Origin: SCN-70-22 sp046327755 | Lineage (GTDB): Bacteria > Gemmatimonadota > Gemmatimonadetes > Gemmatimonadales > Gemmatimonadaceae | Direction: 5' to 3' | DNA length: 64,000 nt | Assembly: GCA_046327755.1 (NCBI GenBank) | Contig: JAXLXW010000001.1 | Span: 310,001 to 374,000, forward strand | Shown: in pieces, positions 1 through 9,215 of the stretch | How positions within the stretch are numbered: position 1 is the first letter of the stretch | Layout of the letters: each line of letters begins with the position of its first letter | The notes under the pieces: generated by a model | Databases searched by the model: none | The model's input: only the letters and a program-made list of their open reading frames with translations | What the model was told of the DNA's origin: nothing | Position numbers and translations under genes: made by a program

Positions 1-549
1 GCGATAGCCGACCTTGGTGAGGCCGGTGGTATCGAGGACCGCCACGTCGAACGAGTACGTGCCGCCGACGATCACGTTCGGTTGCGGCTGCACGAGGGCG
101 ATGCGCGGGACGTTCGGATCGAACGCGATCGCGCTCACCGTGTCACTGGCGGAGTTGCCGGCGCCATCGGCGACCGAGCTCACGACCGTGATCCGCTGCC
201 CGGGGCGGACCCCGGCCAGGGCGATCTTCAACGACTTGCTGAACGAGTTCGCCGACGTCGTCACGGTGCTGGAATCGCGCCCGACGAGGTTGGTGTCCGC
301 GAACACGCGGGTCAGCACCCACTGGAGTGCCGAGTTGTCCTTGGCATCGATCGTCACCGCGAGCGGTGTGCGCACGGAAACGGAGTCGACGCCGCCGCTC
401 CCCACCGTCCCCGTGAGGGCGACGGTGAGTTGCGGGATGATCTTGTCGGCGGTGGTCGACGCGATCTCCGTGCTGCCGCAACCCGCGGCCCATGTACCTG
501 CCAGGGCCGTGAGCAGCGCCGGGGCGACGCGACGAATCTTGGTCTTCAT
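1..549 (-). CDS. Ig-like repeat lipoprotein, 3'-truncated by window edge
   Basis: The reading frame starts at 549 and stays open to base 1, so only the N-terminal 183 codons are present. The protein opens with a basic residue pair, a short hydrophobic stretch and a lipobox-like AAGC at about residues 21-24, so it is probably a Spase II lipoprotein. The rest is Thr/Ser/Val-rich and beta-rich, with segments such as RITVVSSVADGAGN that look like bacterial Ig-like or adhesin domains. A GGAG Shine-Dalgarno lies 9 bases before the ATG. It follows pilQ after a 21-base gap on the same strand and is probably the last gene of the pil operon seen here. A surface or pilus-associated role is inference from position only. 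Confidence 0.7.
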   Translation of the reverse strand, partial: MKTKIRRVAPALLTALAGTWAAGCGSTEIASTTADKIIPQLTVALTGTVGSGGVDSVSVRTPLAVTIDAKDNSALQWVLTRVFADTNLVGRDSSTVTTSANSFSKSLKIALAGVRPGQRITVVSSVADGAGNSASDTVSAIAFDPNVPRIALVQPQPNVIVGGTYSFDVAVLDTTGLTKVGYR

Positions 550-570
550 CGGGTTAGGCTCCGGAATGGT

Positions 571-2673
571 TTACTTGCTGCTCCCATCGGGCGGGCGAAC
601 GGCTTCGCCTTCGTCGATGATGTGCGGCGTGATGAGGATCAGCAGGTCCTTCTTCTCCTCGCGCGTTTCGCTCTGCGAGAACAGCCTGCCGATGAGCGGG
701 AGTTCGGAGAGGATCGGGATTCCCGACTTGTTCTTGTTGACCTGCGTCTGCGTGAGCCCGCCGATGACCGCCGTCTCGCCGTTGTTCACGAGGAGCTGCG
801 TCTTGGCGTTGCGCTTGTTGATGATGAAGCCCAGGTCGCCGCCGACGATGTTGAGGTCCGACTGCTCGGCCTCCATGGTCATGCGGATCTGGCGATTGTT
901 GGTGATGTGCGGCGTGACCGTGAGGATGATACCGGTCTCGCGGAACTGGACGTTGGCGCGGGCCGGCGCCCCGATCTGGGCGATGGACCCGGCGTCGATC
1001 ACGCGGACCGGGGTCTCCTGGCCGACGAACATGCGGGCCTGGCGGTTGTCGAGCGTGACGATGCTCGGCTCGGCCTGGATGTCCGACAGCTGCGTTTCGC
1101 GGAGCGCGTCGAGGAACGACGTGAGCGAGTACTTGCCTAACGCGGTGGAGAAGATGAGGTTGAGCGCCGACCCCTGCTTGTACTTGCGGGTGGCGTTGGA
1201 GACGCCGGCCAGCGCGTCACCGCCCAGCTCCACGCGGGAGTCGAACGTCCCCGGCGAGGTCTGCCCCTCGGGGATGCGCGGCATGAGCGTGTTGAAGAAG
1301 GTCCCGCTCGAGCCCAGGTCGTACGAGAGGCCGAGCTGCTCGATCTGCGTGCGCGAGACCGAGATGATCTTCGCCTTGAGCGCCACCTGCGGCGTGCGGA
1401 CGTCGAGTCCCTTCACGTACTGCAGGAGGTCGGGGAGGCGCGACGTGACCTCGGTGATGATCAGCGAGTTGGTGCCGCTGTCGGCGGCGACCGTGCCGCG
1501 GATGATGCAGCCGTTGTTCATGCCGGCCGCGCCACCCTGCCCGGGGTTGCTCCCGCCGGACGAGGCGCCGATCGGGCATTCCTTGTAGAGGAGCCCCTGC
1601 ACCGTGTTCACGAGCGACGTGGCGGCGACGTAGTTGATGTTGACCATCTGCGTCGTGACCGGCTCGCTCGACTGCTTCTCGAGGATGTTCTTGTAGCTGT
1701 CGACCGTGATGATCCCGGACGGGTCCTCGCTCGCGGCGAGCCCCTGCGCCTCGAGGATCGCCTTGAGGGCGACGTCCCAGGGCTGGTCCTTGATCTCGGC
1801 GGTCACCGTCCCCGTCACTTCCTTGCCGACGACGAGCGTGCGGCCGGAGAAGGTGGCGAAGCCGGCGAGGACGTCGCGGATGTCGGCGTCCGACCAGGTG
1901 ACCGTGATGCGCGGCTGCTGCGCCGGGCGCTGCTGCGCGCGGAGCGAAGGCGGCACGTCGGGCTGCGCAGGACGCGCGGCTTCCGAGTCCGCGCGATCGG
2001 CGCGCTCGGCGCGCTCGGCGCGCGACTCGGCGCGGGCCTGCGAGGCGGCGCGGGCGATCGCGGCTTCCACCGCGGAGGTCGTGTCGTCGTCGCGGGTGGC
2101 CGGGACGGCGTCGGTCTTCTCGACGGCGCCGGCGGAGATTTCCGTCGTCACCTTCTCGGCGGCACGCGGCGCGGCCGGAGCCGGCGCGGGGGCGGCGATG
2201 GCCTCGGCGAGGAGGGCGCCTGACGAGTGCCAGGCGGCGAACGATGCGTCACCCTTGATGGCGATGCGCACTTCGCCCTCGCCGCGCGTCACGCTGTAGG
2301 CGCGCGGGCCGTCGACGTCGAGGACGACGCGGACGACATCGACGCGATACTGCGACGTGCGGATGTTCGTGATCCCGCCGCGGGCCACGCGATCGTAGCC
2401 CGTCCCGAGCGACCCGAGGCGGGCGCCGGTGAGGTCGAGCACGATGCGGTGCGGGGTCGGGACGGTGAAGTCCTGTACGGCGACCGGTCCGGAGATCGCG
2501 ATCACCACTTCCGCCTGCCCCTGGCCCGGCACGAGCGAGAGCCCCGTGACCGCGCTGGCGGCGTCGACTGGCGTGCGAACATCCGACGGATCGATGTGCG
2601 CAGCGCGCGCGGTCGACGCGCCGATGCTCAGCGCGACGGCCGGCAGTGCGGCCAGCGTCCAGAAACGCCTCAT
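571..2673 (-). CDS. pilQ: Type IV pilus secretin PilQ
   Basis: Outer-membrane secretin through which the type IV pilus leaves the cell. The 700-residue product has a signal peptide (about residues 1-24, ending ARA), an AMIN domain (about 45-130, peptidoglycan binding), an Ala/Arg-rich linker, an STN/N0 domain (about 250-340), an N1-type domain, and a C-terminal secretin domain. The secretin part contains the typical GIPILSELPLIGRLF segment and ends with LLILITPHII. Length and order match PilQ. The start overlaps the pilP stop by 4 bases (ATGA), which implies translational coupling within pilMNOPQ. No key element is missing. Confidence 0.95.
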   Translation of the reverse strand: MRRFWTLAALPAVALSIGASTARAAHIDPSDVRTPVDAASAVTGLSLVPGQGQAEVVIAISGPVAVQDFTVPTPHRIVLDLTGARLGSLGTGYDRVARGGITNIRTSQYRVDVVRVVLDVDGPRAYSVTRGEGEVRIAIKGDASFAAWHSSGALLAEAIAAPAPAPAAPRAAEKVTTEISAGAVEKTDAVPATRDDDTTSAVEAAIARAASQARAESRAERAERADRADSEAARPAQPDVPPSLRAQQRPAQQPRITVTWSDADIRDVLAGFATFSGRTLVVGKEVTGTVTAEIKDQPWDVALKAILEAQGLAASEDPSGIITVDSYKNILEKQSSEPVTTQMVNINYVAATSLVNTVQGLLYKECPIGASSGGSNPGQGGAAGMNNGCIIRGTVAADSGTNSLIITEVTSRLPDLLQYVKGLDVRTPQVALKAKIISVSRTQIEQLGLSYDLGSSGTFFNTLMPRIPEGQTSPGTFDSRVELGGDALAGVSNATRKYKQGSALNLIFSTALGKYSLTSFLDALRETQLSDIQAEPSIVTLDNRQARMFVGQETPVRVIDAGSIAQIGAPARANVQFRETGIILTVTPHITNNRQIRMTMEAEQSDLNIVGGDLGFIINKRNAKTQLLVNNGETAVIGGLTQTQVNKNKSGIPILSELPLIGRLFSQSETREEKKDLLILITPHIIDEGEAVRPPDGSSK

Positions 2674-3281
2674 TGCTTCCTCTCTTTGTTGGAATCCCCG
2701 AGGGCCAGCGTCTCCTGCCGGCTGTACCCGAACTCTTCGATCGTGAACACCACCGCCTTGGGCGTGATGCTCGAGACGCGCATGCGGCCTAACGACTGGC
2801 CGACCCGCACGCGGTACTGGTCCTTCGTGCCGACGTCGCGGAGGACGGCGACCGAGTTGCGCCCGGATTCGTCGTACGTGACGCCGACGAGGCGCAGGTC
2901 CGACACCAACGGGCGCAGCTCGCTGGTGGTCATGAGCGAGATGAAGGGGTCGCGGCGCCCGCTGCGGTCGTACGCGAAGGTCTCGCGCTCGAACGCGGCA
3001 CCGGCCGACTTGGTCGGGGCGCTGGACACGGCCGCCGAGCCGGCGGCGCTGTCCGTGGCCGTGACGCGGCCGCCGGCGGCGGGACGTCCGCCCTTCTCAC
3101 CCTTGGCACCGGTGTCGGCCGTCGACTCGTCCGGCAGCGTGGAGTTGGCCTCCACCTGCTTGTTGGTCGCCGCCACCGCACGGGCCGCCGTGCGCTTGGG
3201 CTGCATGATGTTGGGGACCGACTGGGCTGCCACCGGAGTGGCCGCCAGCAGCAATCCCATCGCGAACGCGGCGCGCGTCAT
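2670..3281 (-). CDS. pilP: Type IV pilus assembly protein PilP
   Basis: Periplasmic alignment-complex protein linking PilN/PilO to the PilQ secretin. The 203-residue product has an N-terminal signal segment (ending VAAQ), an Ala/Ser/Pro-rich linker, and a C-terminal beta domain with the GRRDPF motif that precedes the PilP fold. The canonical lipobox Cys is absent, so it may be released or anchored by its hydrophobic N-terminus rather than lipidated. It lies between pilO and pilQ, with 4-base overlaps on both sides. The assignment rests on motif, size and synteny. Confidence 0.88.
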   Translation of the reverse strand: MTRAAFAMGLLLAATPVAAQSVPNIMQPKRTAARAVAATNKQVEANSTLPDESTADTGAKGEKGGRPAAGGRVTATDSAAGSAAVSSAPTKSAGAAFERETFAYDRSGRRDPFISLMTTSELRPLVSDLRLVGVTYDESGRNSVAVLRDVGTKDQYRVRVGQSLGRMRVSSITPKAVVFTIEEFGYSRQETLALGDSNKERKQ

Positions 3282-3898
3282 GACTTCCCTCCCTTGGGGC
3301 TCCCCGACGTCCTGGCGACGTAGGTCTGGATCTCGAACTTCGTGTCGAGCTGCGAGCCGACGGCCGTCCGCTTGTCCTTCGCGTTGCCGTCGCGGGTGCT
3401 CATCGCCGACGGCGTGAGCGCCACGTTGACCGGCGCGATGATGCGGGTGAGCGAGCCGACGTTCGTGAGGAACTCGGCGACCGAGTGGTAGCCACCCGTC
3501 ACCATGATCTTGTAGCGGTACGTGTCGAACTGCTCGCCCTCGATCACCGGCTCCGGCTGCACCGTCGCGATGTCGAGCCCCACGCGGCGGGCCGCGGTGG
3601 AGACCTGTTCGAGGAGCGCCGGGACCTCGTTCCCCGTGGGAACGAGCTGGCGCATGACTTCGAGGTCGCGGGAGTGCTGCGCCGCCTCGGCCTTGAGCGC
3701 CTCGACGTTGCCCGTCTTGAGCTCGGCGCGGGCGCGCCTGTTGCGCGACGTGAGCGTGTCGACGCGCTGCGTGAGCGTCACGATCTCCGCGCCCTTGGGC
3801 GTGAAGACGTAGGTCCAGTAGAGACCGATGAGGGCGAGCGCCACGATGCTCACGAGGAGCATGGCCTGCTCGCGCTGGGACTTCGGAGGGAAGGCCAT
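3278..3898 (-). CDS. pilO: Type IV pilus inner-membrane protein PilO
   Basis: Inner-membrane alignment subunit that pairs with PilN. The 206-residue protein has a short cytoplasmic N-terminus, one transmembrane helix (about residues 14-33), a periplasmic coiled coil (about 40-90) and a C-terminal ferredoxin-like domain with the segment GGYHSVAEFLTNVGSL typical of PilO. It starts 2 bases after the pilN stop and its end overlaps the pilP start by 4 bases. Confidence 0.9.
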   Translation of the reverse strand: MAFPPKSQREQAMLLVSIVALALIGLYWTYVFTPKGAEIVTLTQRVDTLTSRNRRARAELKTGNVEALKAEAAQHSRDLEVMRQLVPTGNEVPALLEQVSTAARRVGLDIATVQPEPVIEGEQFDTYRYKIMVTGGYHSVAEFLTNVGSLTRIIAPVNVALTPSAMSTRDGNAKDKRTAVGSQLDTKFEIQTYVARTSGSPKGGKS

Positions 3899-3900
3899 GG

Positions 3901-4662
3901 CTACTTCACCGAGAGGGAAACGGGGGCGGTCGTGATGAGCGCCTTTTCGGGGCGCTCGTACTCGGCGTCCAGCTGGAACTCGGTGACTTCCTTGCCATCC
4001 ACCATCACCAGTTCCGAGCGCGCCAGCTGCACGTTCTGCACGAACGGCGACGTCTCGAGGAGCTTCATGAATCGCGTGAGGGCCTGGATGTCGACCGTGT
4101 TGCCGATGATGCGGAAGCGAAGCGCCTCGGTGCTCGGCTGCGGGTCCTGCTTCTTCGCCGCGGCAGCCGCGGGGACCTCGCCGGCCGCTGCCTGCGGTTT
4201 GCCGTCCTTGCCCGGGGCAGCGGGCCCCGACACCGGAGCCGCCGTCCCGCTGGTCTGCGAGATCGACTTGAGCCAGGTGTACGGAGGGAGCGAGCGCGAC
4301 ACTTCGTCGAGGATGTGCGGCCAGACGAAGCGGTCGTTGTCGATCGAGCGGATGATCTCGAGCTGGCGCACGACCGAGTCACGCTTGGCTTCGGCCTTGC
4401 GGCGCTCCTTGAGCACGACGGCGAAGCGCGTCGAGTCGCGCACCTCCTGCTGCTCGCGCACCTCGAGGTCCGCGAGCTTGGCCCCCTGGGTGAGGTGCAT
4501 GCCGCCGATGGCACCGGCGGCAATCACGACGCTCGCCACGGCGGACAGGAGATAGGGATCGCGCACGCGCGCCGAGGCACCCGCCATGGCGGTCTTGAGC
4601 GAGAATCCCGCTCCGCGCCCCTTCGACTTGTCGGCGCCTGGGAGAAGATTGATTTCGATCAT
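3901..4662 (-). CDS. pilN: Type IV pilus inner-membrane protein PilN
   Basis: Inner-membrane partner of PilO that docks PilM through its N-terminal tail. The ATG at 4662 was chosen because it gives MIEINLLPG, the conserved PilM-binding peptide; a longer frame opens at 4713 but would overlap pilM. The 253-residue protein has the tail, a transmembrane helix near residues 42-62, a coiled coil, and a periplasmic ferredoxin-like domain interrupted by an Ala/Pro/Gly-rich insert (about 145-180). It follows pilM after 22 bases. Confidence 0.92.
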   Translation of the reverse strand: MIEINLLPGADKSKGRGAGFSLKTAMAGASARVRDPYLLSAVASVVIAAGAIGGMHLTQGAKLADLEVREQQEVRDSTRFAVVLKERRKAEAKRDSVVRQLEIIRSIDNDRFVWPHILDEVSRSLPPYTWLKSISQTSGTAAPVSGPAAPGKDGKPQAAAGEVPAAAAAKKQDPQPSTEALRFRIIGNTVDIQALTRFMKLLETSPFVQNVQLARSELVMVDGKEVTEFQLDAEYERPEKALITTAPVSLSVK

Positions 4663-4684
4663 CGTTGGAATCTCTCGGGATCGC

Positions 4685-5728
4685 TCAGGCAGCCTTGCGG
4701 AGCGCGAGGCCAATGGGGAGCATGAGGAGCGGGGCGACTTCGTCGGTGACGAGGTTGTCGAGCGCGCCCTCGCGCACGCGGATGTTGGCGAGCGGGTTGG
4801 CCTGCTCGACCGGGAGGCGCAAGCGGCGGCCTAACGCGTCGGCGAGTCCCGGGACGCGAGCCCCGCCGCCGCAGAGGTACACGGCGCGCATCTGCCCGCC
4901 CGAGCGCGACGACGACGCCAGGAAGGCGGCGGCACGCTCGACACCGACGGCGATTTCCTCGCCGCGGTTCTCGATCACCGCATCGAGGTGCGGCGAGCGA
5001 TCGTAGCCCTGCAGGAGCGCCTCGGCCTCATCGGCCCCGAGCCCGCGCTCGCGCTGCAGGTCCTCGCGGAAGCGGCGCGTCCCCACCGTGAGGTCACGGG
5101 TGAGGATCGGGACCCCTTCGTCGAGGATGTTGATGTTGGTGACTTCGTGGCCGATGTTGATCAGCCCCACCACGCCGCTCATCGCGTCCGGGTGGTTCAC
5201 CTCAAAGGCGTTATGCAGGGCGAAGGCGTCGACATCGACGATCGCGGTGCTGAGCCCCGCGTCGGTGAGGAGGCGCATCTTCGTCTCGATGAGGTCGCGC
5301 TTGGCGGCGACGAGCAGGACGCTCATCTCCATGCCATCGCCCTCGGGATCGAGGATCTGGAAGTCGAGCTCCACCGACTCCATGTCGAAGGGGACGTGCT
5401 GCTCGGCTTCCCAGCGCATCAGCTCGCGCGCCTGCTGCTCCTTCACGCGCTCGATCTGGATCTTCTTGATGATGACGTCACGCCCGCCGACGGCAGTCAC
5501 GACGTCTTTTGTCTTTAGGCCCGCCTGCTCGATGGCGCTGCGAATGGCATCGGTGACGATGCCCGGATCCATGATCTCGCCCTCGACAATTGCGTCGGCG
5601 AGCAGCGGCGTGATGACGACTTTCGCGAGTTCCGGCTCGCCGCGGCCGTGGTCGATGACCGCGACCTTGATGAGCCCCGAGCCGACGTCGAGGCCAATCG
5701 TCGTCTTCTTGCGACCGAAGAGCGCCAT
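4685..5728 (-). CDS. pilM: Type IV pilus ATPase-like protein PilM
   Basis: Cytoplasmic actin-like ATPase that forms a ring under the PilN/O alignment complex. The start at 5728 gives MALFGRKKTTIGLDVGSG, matching PilM/PilA-biogenesis proteins with a phosphate-1 loop GLDVGSGLIKVAVI; the frame runs upstream to 5872 without family similarity. The 347-residue length is normal for PilM. The SHS2 insert region (RVKEQQARELMRWEAEQHVP) is recognisable. There is no strong Shine-Dalgarno. It is the first gene of pilMNOPQ. Confidence 0.93.
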   Translation of the reverse strand: MALFGRKKTTIGLDVGSGLIKVAVIDHGRGEPELAKVVITPLLADAIVEGEIMDPGIVTDAIRSAIEQAGLKTKDVVTAVGGRDVIIKKIQIERVKEQQARELMRWEAEQHVPFDMESVELDFQILDPEGDGMEMSVLLVAAKRDLIETKMRLLTDAGLSTAIVDVDAFALHNAFEVNHPDAMSGVVGLINIGHEVTNINILDEGVPILTRDLTVGTRRFREDLQRERGLGADEAEALLQGYDRSPHLDAVIENRGEEIAVGVERAAAFLASSSRSGGQMRAVYLCGGGARVPGLADALGRRLRLPVEQANPLANIRVREGALDNLVTDEVAPLLMLPIGLALRKAA

Positions 5729-6034
5729 ATCGAGTGGAAGGGTGCGGAGGTAGAACTGGAGGTGCGCGCGGAGTGCGCGAATACCGGCGTGCAAGACGAT
5801 TTGACCGAGCATTCGGTCGATTCTGCCATTCACACGACCGCCTATGGCGCGGGGTAACAGCAGAATGCGCATGCTGTTGCGTTTTCCGGTGGGCGTGCGT
5901 CATATCACTGTCGGGGCGTGACTCGCCGTCCCGAGAAGCCGACAGCCCGCGCATGAACACGGGCTCATGGCGCCGGCACTCCCTGGCGGCGGTCCCTCGA
6001 TGGCGCGGCGCGCCGCGGCGGCGACCCGGGCGCG
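5729..6034. other. Gap between minor prepilin genes and pilM
   Basis: This 306-base stretch separates two same-strand pil gene groups. Open frames cross it on both strands, but none has recognisable protein features. It probably carries the pilM promoter and the 3' end of the minor-pilin transcript. I could not identify a convincing -35/-10 pair or a T-tailed hairpin, so nothing more specific is claimed. Confidence 0.4.
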
Positions 6035-7198
6035 CTACCGGAACTGGGCCCACGAGCGCCTGGCGACGCGCACCAGCGGGGCGGCACGCTCCAGCGCCAG
6101 GTCGATCGCGCATCGCGACCGTTGCACCAGCGTCTGGCCGTCCAGCGTGGTATGATCGCCAGCCGCAACATGCCGATCGCCCACCAGTGCAAGGCCGAGG
6201 AGCGTCCCGCCGATGCCTGACGAGTTCAGGTCGTCGCGCACGATCACGACGCCCGCGAAGCGGGCACCGGCGCTGAGGGTCAGGTCCCCGTCGACGAGGA
6301 GCACCCCCTGCCCCGCCCCGCCCCTCAGTTCGATGTCGCCCCTCGCCCAGATGAGCGGGGCGTACGACGCGCAGGGACCGACACCACCGGGATCGCCCCA
6401 GTTGGTGCTCGCGGTCCGGTCGCACTGCCCCGCGGCCAGCACCGCCCCCGGCGTGACGATCCCCCCTGGCGGCACGACAATCGTCGCCCGGCGCGTGAGG
6501 CTCGCCCACGTCTCGCCGCCAAAGACGGTATAGCGCGACGCAAGGGCCGCCGACGAATCGGTCGCGAGCGCCGGCAGCCCCATCACGCGCGCTCCACTCC
6601 CCGCCCCGCACGTGCCATCGCAGAGGCGCGTGGTGTCCGGCATCGCGACCGCCGCGCTATGTGAGACCGGGGCGCACAACCCTGCCCATGCGGCGAGCGA
6701 CGTGTCGGTCCCGACCACGCGCGCGCTGCCGGCGAGCGTGACGCTGTCGCGCGCGATCAGCGCAGCGTTGGCAGCGACGGTTGGAATCGCGAGGCGATAG
6801 GCGACGCTGACGGTGCGGCGTGCGAGGGTGCGCTGCGCGGAATCCCCCGCACTCCCGGTGCTCACGCTCCACCAAACGGTGCGCGTGAGGCGCGTCAGCC
6901 ATCGCTCGGCGCTGCTCCCGGGGAGCGAGAGGGTGTCCGGACCAATGGTCGTTCCGATCGGGAGCGCCTCATGCGGCGTCGCGGGCCAGCTCCGCAGGAC
7001 GTCGTACGCGCCCGCATCGGCGGCGTTGACGGCGAGCCGCATCGTTCCTTCGTCGCGCGCGCGCCGGAAGTCCGCGTGCGCGAGATGCATGCTCGCGACC
7101 GCAAGGAACGCCACGAGGAGGAGGGCGACCAACGCGACAAAGAGGGCGATGCCGCGACGTACAAGGCGAATGCGACAGCGGCGCGGGGAGCGGGTCAT
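6035..7198 (-). CDS. GspK/PilX-like minor prepilin
   Basis: Minor pseudopilin-like protein of 387 residues. A basic leader (RLVRRG) precedes a hydrophobic helix GIALFVALVALLLVAF at about residues 16-31, as in prepilin-peptidase substrates. There is no Glu at position +5 after the cleavage glycine; that absence is typical of GspK/PilX-type tip pseudopilins. The large C-terminal region is Ala/Thr/Gly-rich, with several Cys residues. It overlaps the upstream PilW-like gene by 4 bases and is the last of three minor-prepilin genes after pilA. A pilus-tip role is inferred from the series pilA-PilV-PilW-PilX. Confidence 0.7.
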   Translation of the reverse strand: MTRSPRRCRIRLVRRGIALFVALVALLLVAFLAVASMHLAHADFRRARDEGTMRLAVNAADAGAYDVLRSWPATPHEALPIGTTIGPDTLSLPGSSAERWLTRLTRTVWWSVSTGSAGDSAQRTLARRTVSVAYRLAIPTVAANAALIARDSVTLAGSARVVGTDTSLAAWAGLCAPVSHSAAVAMPDTTRLCDGTCGAGSGARVMGLPALATDSSAALASRYTVFGGETWASLTRRATIVVPPGGIVTPGAVLAAGQCDRTASTNWGDPGGVGPCASYAPLIWARGDIELRGGAGQGVLLVDGDLTLSAGARFAGVVIVRDDLNSSGIGGTLLGLALVGDRHVAAGDHTTLDGQTLVQRSRCAIDLALERAAPLVRVARRSWAQFR

Positions 7199-8136
7199 GG
7201 CGGGTTGCGAAGCACGAGGCGGAGGGTGAGCGAGTCACGTCGTGTGCCGCGTGCGACGCCATCGACGCGCACGAGCTCGCGCGTGGTGCCGCCGAATGCG
7301 AGGTACGCCCCCCGCGCGGCACTGCCGGGAACGGGAGCGACCGTGGCACCGGTCGAATCGACCCAACGGATCGAGAACCCGCTCGTGGCCCCAGGGGATG
7401 CGTAGGGGAGCATCGGCCCCGCGACGGGCTGGATGGTGTTCCACGCGGCGGTGGCGTGATTCCACTCCGTCCAGCCGAGCATCCATTCGCTTGCCGAGCG
7501 GTAGAGCGCAAAGCGTTCGGCGCGCTGCACGCGCACCACGGCACCCGGGAGGATGGTTGCGGGAAGTGGAGGGGCAACACTGACTCGCCATCCGTGCGTC
7601 GAGACGTCGGCGATCGAGTCGAGGTAGGGCGTGTGGAGGCACGCGGCGGCGCGCGACGCGATGGCAGTGATCGCCCCGTGATACCACGCGTCGTCGTCTG
7701 CCGCGGGCGAGCTCCCTTCATCGAGGATCGCGAGCGAGTCCCCTGGCTGCGGTGCGGTGTTCCACCAGGTGAGCGTGGCGCCGGAGGAGAGGTGCGGATC
7801 GGCGACGTCGATGGTTCCGGCGCCGATCGCGCATGCGACGGCGCTCCCGACCGCCCCTCGCACATGCACGGACGAATCGCTCCCCGCCACGAGGTCACCG
7901 TCGCCAGGGGCAACGGCAGCCAGTGCCCCCTCGACAGCGAAGGCGGCCACGGCGAGCTGCGCGCGTTGGTCGGCCATGGTGGCGATGCCGCGCGCGAAGC
8001 GATGCGAGCGATCGAGGAGTCGCACGACCGCCGATCCGAGGACGAGGGTGATGAAGAGCGCGGCCACGAGCTCCACCAGGGCGAAGCCGCGCCGGCGTGA
8101 CGCGCTCGTGCGTCGATGAGCGGGTGCTACTCGCAC
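7195..8136 (-). CDS. PilW-like minor prepilin
   Basis: The class III prepilin signal RRRGFALVELVAALFITL gives the family: G/F cleavage with Glu at +5 and an N-methylation-type helix. The frame is open to 8289, but the GTG at 8136 is preferred because it gives a 16-residue leader and overlaps the preceding gene by only 10 bases. The product has about 313 residues, with a beta-rich C-terminal domain like PilW/GspJ proteins. It sits between the PilV-like and PilX-like genes, consistent with a minor-pilin priming complex. Confidence 0.75.
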   Translation of the reverse strand: MRVAPAHRRTSASRRRGFALVELVAALFITLVLGSAVVRLLDRSHRFARGIATMADQRAQLAVAAFAVEGALAAVAPGDGDLVAGSDSSVHVRGAVGSAVACAIGAGTIDVADPHLSSGATLTWWNTAPQPGDSLAILDEGSSPAADDDAWYHGAITAIASRAAACLHTPYLDSIADVSTHGWRVSVAPPLPATILPGAVVRVQRAERFALYRSASEWMLGWTEWNHATAAWNTIQPVAGPMLPYASPGATSGFSIRWVDSTGATVAPVPGSAARGAYLAFGGTTRELVRVDGVARGTRRDSLTLRLVLRNPP

Positions 8137-8555
8137 GGGATGATCGCCTCCTCCACGACCGCGGTGCGCACGCGCGGCGAGGTGGGGGTGAGGACGGCGT
8201 GCACGCGTCGCGTCCCGCCGGGCGTCGCGACCGACCATCGCACGAGGCCCGCACTCGTGGTCGCGGCCCCGGCGCCGAGCGCGGTGCACGGCGTCGCGCG
8301 AAGCGAGTCGACGACGTGCGCCGTCTCCCGGGTCGCGAGGGCGAGGGCGCGCGCGGTCGCCGCGAGCCGCGCGACGAAGGTCGAGACCGAGGCAACGCCG
8401 AGGGCCGCGATGGCGAGGAGGACGAGCGCGACGACCGTCTCGACGAGTGAGAAGCCGCGTGGCGCGCGTGGCACGCCTGGCGCGTGCGGCGCGCGCGGGA
8501 ACGTGCGCGCACGTAGCCTGGGACGGGGGCGGTGGGAACGAGCGACGCGAGGCAT
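8127..8555 (-). CDS. PilV/GspI-like minor prepilin
   Basis: The 142-residue product has a long basic leader ending PRG, then FSLVETVVALVLLAIAALG, a type IV prepilin N-terminus with Glu at +5. Size and position (first minor prepilin after pilA) match PilV/GspI. The leader, rich in Arg and Pro, is unusually long (about 34 residues), so a downstream start is possible, although no ATG lies between. The TAG stop overlaps the GTG start of the next gene. Confidence 0.75.
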   Translation of the reverse strand: MPRVARSHRPRPRLRARTFPRAPHAPGVPRAPRGFSLVETVVALVLLAIAALGVASVSTFVARLAATARALALATRETAHVVDSLRATPCTALGAGAATTSAGLVRWSVATPGGTRRVHAVLTPTSPRVRTAVVEEAIIPCE

Positions 8556-8644
8556 GCCACGACGTTAGGCATGCCTCGCGCGAGTTCCCCTACCGAAATC
8601 GTGCGCCTTGTACCGAAAGCGAGGCGACGCATCGCCGGCGCGGG

Positions 8645-8690
8645 GGGAAAAGCATCGAGGGCGACGCCGGGGAGCGTCGCCCTCGAGAGG
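8645..8690 (-). terminator. Rho-independent terminator after pilA
   Basis: A perfect 13-bp stem (TCGAGGGCGACGC, 8655-8667, with its complement 8674-8686) and 6-base loop lie 50 bases after the pilA stop. On the minus strand the stem is followed by CTTTT. This would end most pilA transcripts before the minor prepilin genes and would favour high pilA levels relative to the minor pilins. Confidence 0.8.
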
Positions 8691-8735
8691 AGCAGCCGGG
8701 AGGAGGTGGCTGCGTCCTATCCCATCAGGTGGAGC

Positions 8736-9143
8736 TTAGTTGCACTTCGGCTCGGCTTCGACCGTCGCCGGCGAGACCGCGGCGACACCGACGAAGATGG
8801 CGCAGGTGCGGGCCGTGGCGGTGTGGCCAGCGGTGGCGCTCCAGCCCGTGCCGCCCGACGCCGACGCGGTCACCGTCACACCAGCCGACGGAACGAAGCC
8901 GTAGAGCGAGCTCGTGCCGCCCGTGGTGTTCGCAGCCGAACCGGCAACGTAGACCTGGTTGTCAGCGAAGTACGACTCCTGCGTGGTCGCCATGTTGCGG
9001 AGGTCCGACTTCATCGACGCGAGGTACGCCTTCTCCTTCGTGTTGGCGAACTTCGGGATCGCGATCGCGGCCAGGATGCCGATGATGACGACGACGATGA
9101 GGAGTTCGATCAGCGTGAAGCCCTTGCGAGTCTTGTTCAGCAT
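8736..9143 (-). CDS. pilA: Type IV major pilin PilA
   Basis: Major pilin of 135 residues. The ATG at 9143 gives MLNKTRKG followed by FTLIELLIVVVIIGILAAIA, a canonical class III (type IVa) prepilin signal with Glu at +5. A GGAG Shine-Dalgarno lies 8 bases upstream. The C-terminal domain is Ser/Thr/Gly/Ala-rich, and two Cys (in RTCAIF and at the C-terminal KCN) could form the D-loop disulfide. The frame extends upstream to 9491, but that part lacks coding character. The gene has its own terminator and a candidate sigma54 promoter. The glycosyltransferase genes upstream suggest Ser/Thr glycosylation, which is inference. Confidence 0.95.
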   Translation of the reverse strand: MLNKTRKGFTLIELLIVVVIIGILAAIAIPKFANTKEKAYLASMKSDLRNMATTQESYFADNQVYVAGSAANTTGGTSSLYGFVPSAGVTVTASASGGTGWSATAGHTATARTCAIFVGVAAVSPATVEAEPKCN

Positions 9144-9215
9144 TGGTGGTCTCCGGGTTGTCCGACAGGGGATGGTGAAGTGAGCTAGAGGACTGGGCCG
9201 TTCTCGGGACTCAGG

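Noticed and set aside
14..1588. Long plus-strand frame opposite pilQ
   Set aside because: It is the antisense of pilQ, which has unambiguous secretin motifs. The translated product has no family pattern; open antisense frames are expected in GC-rich DNA.
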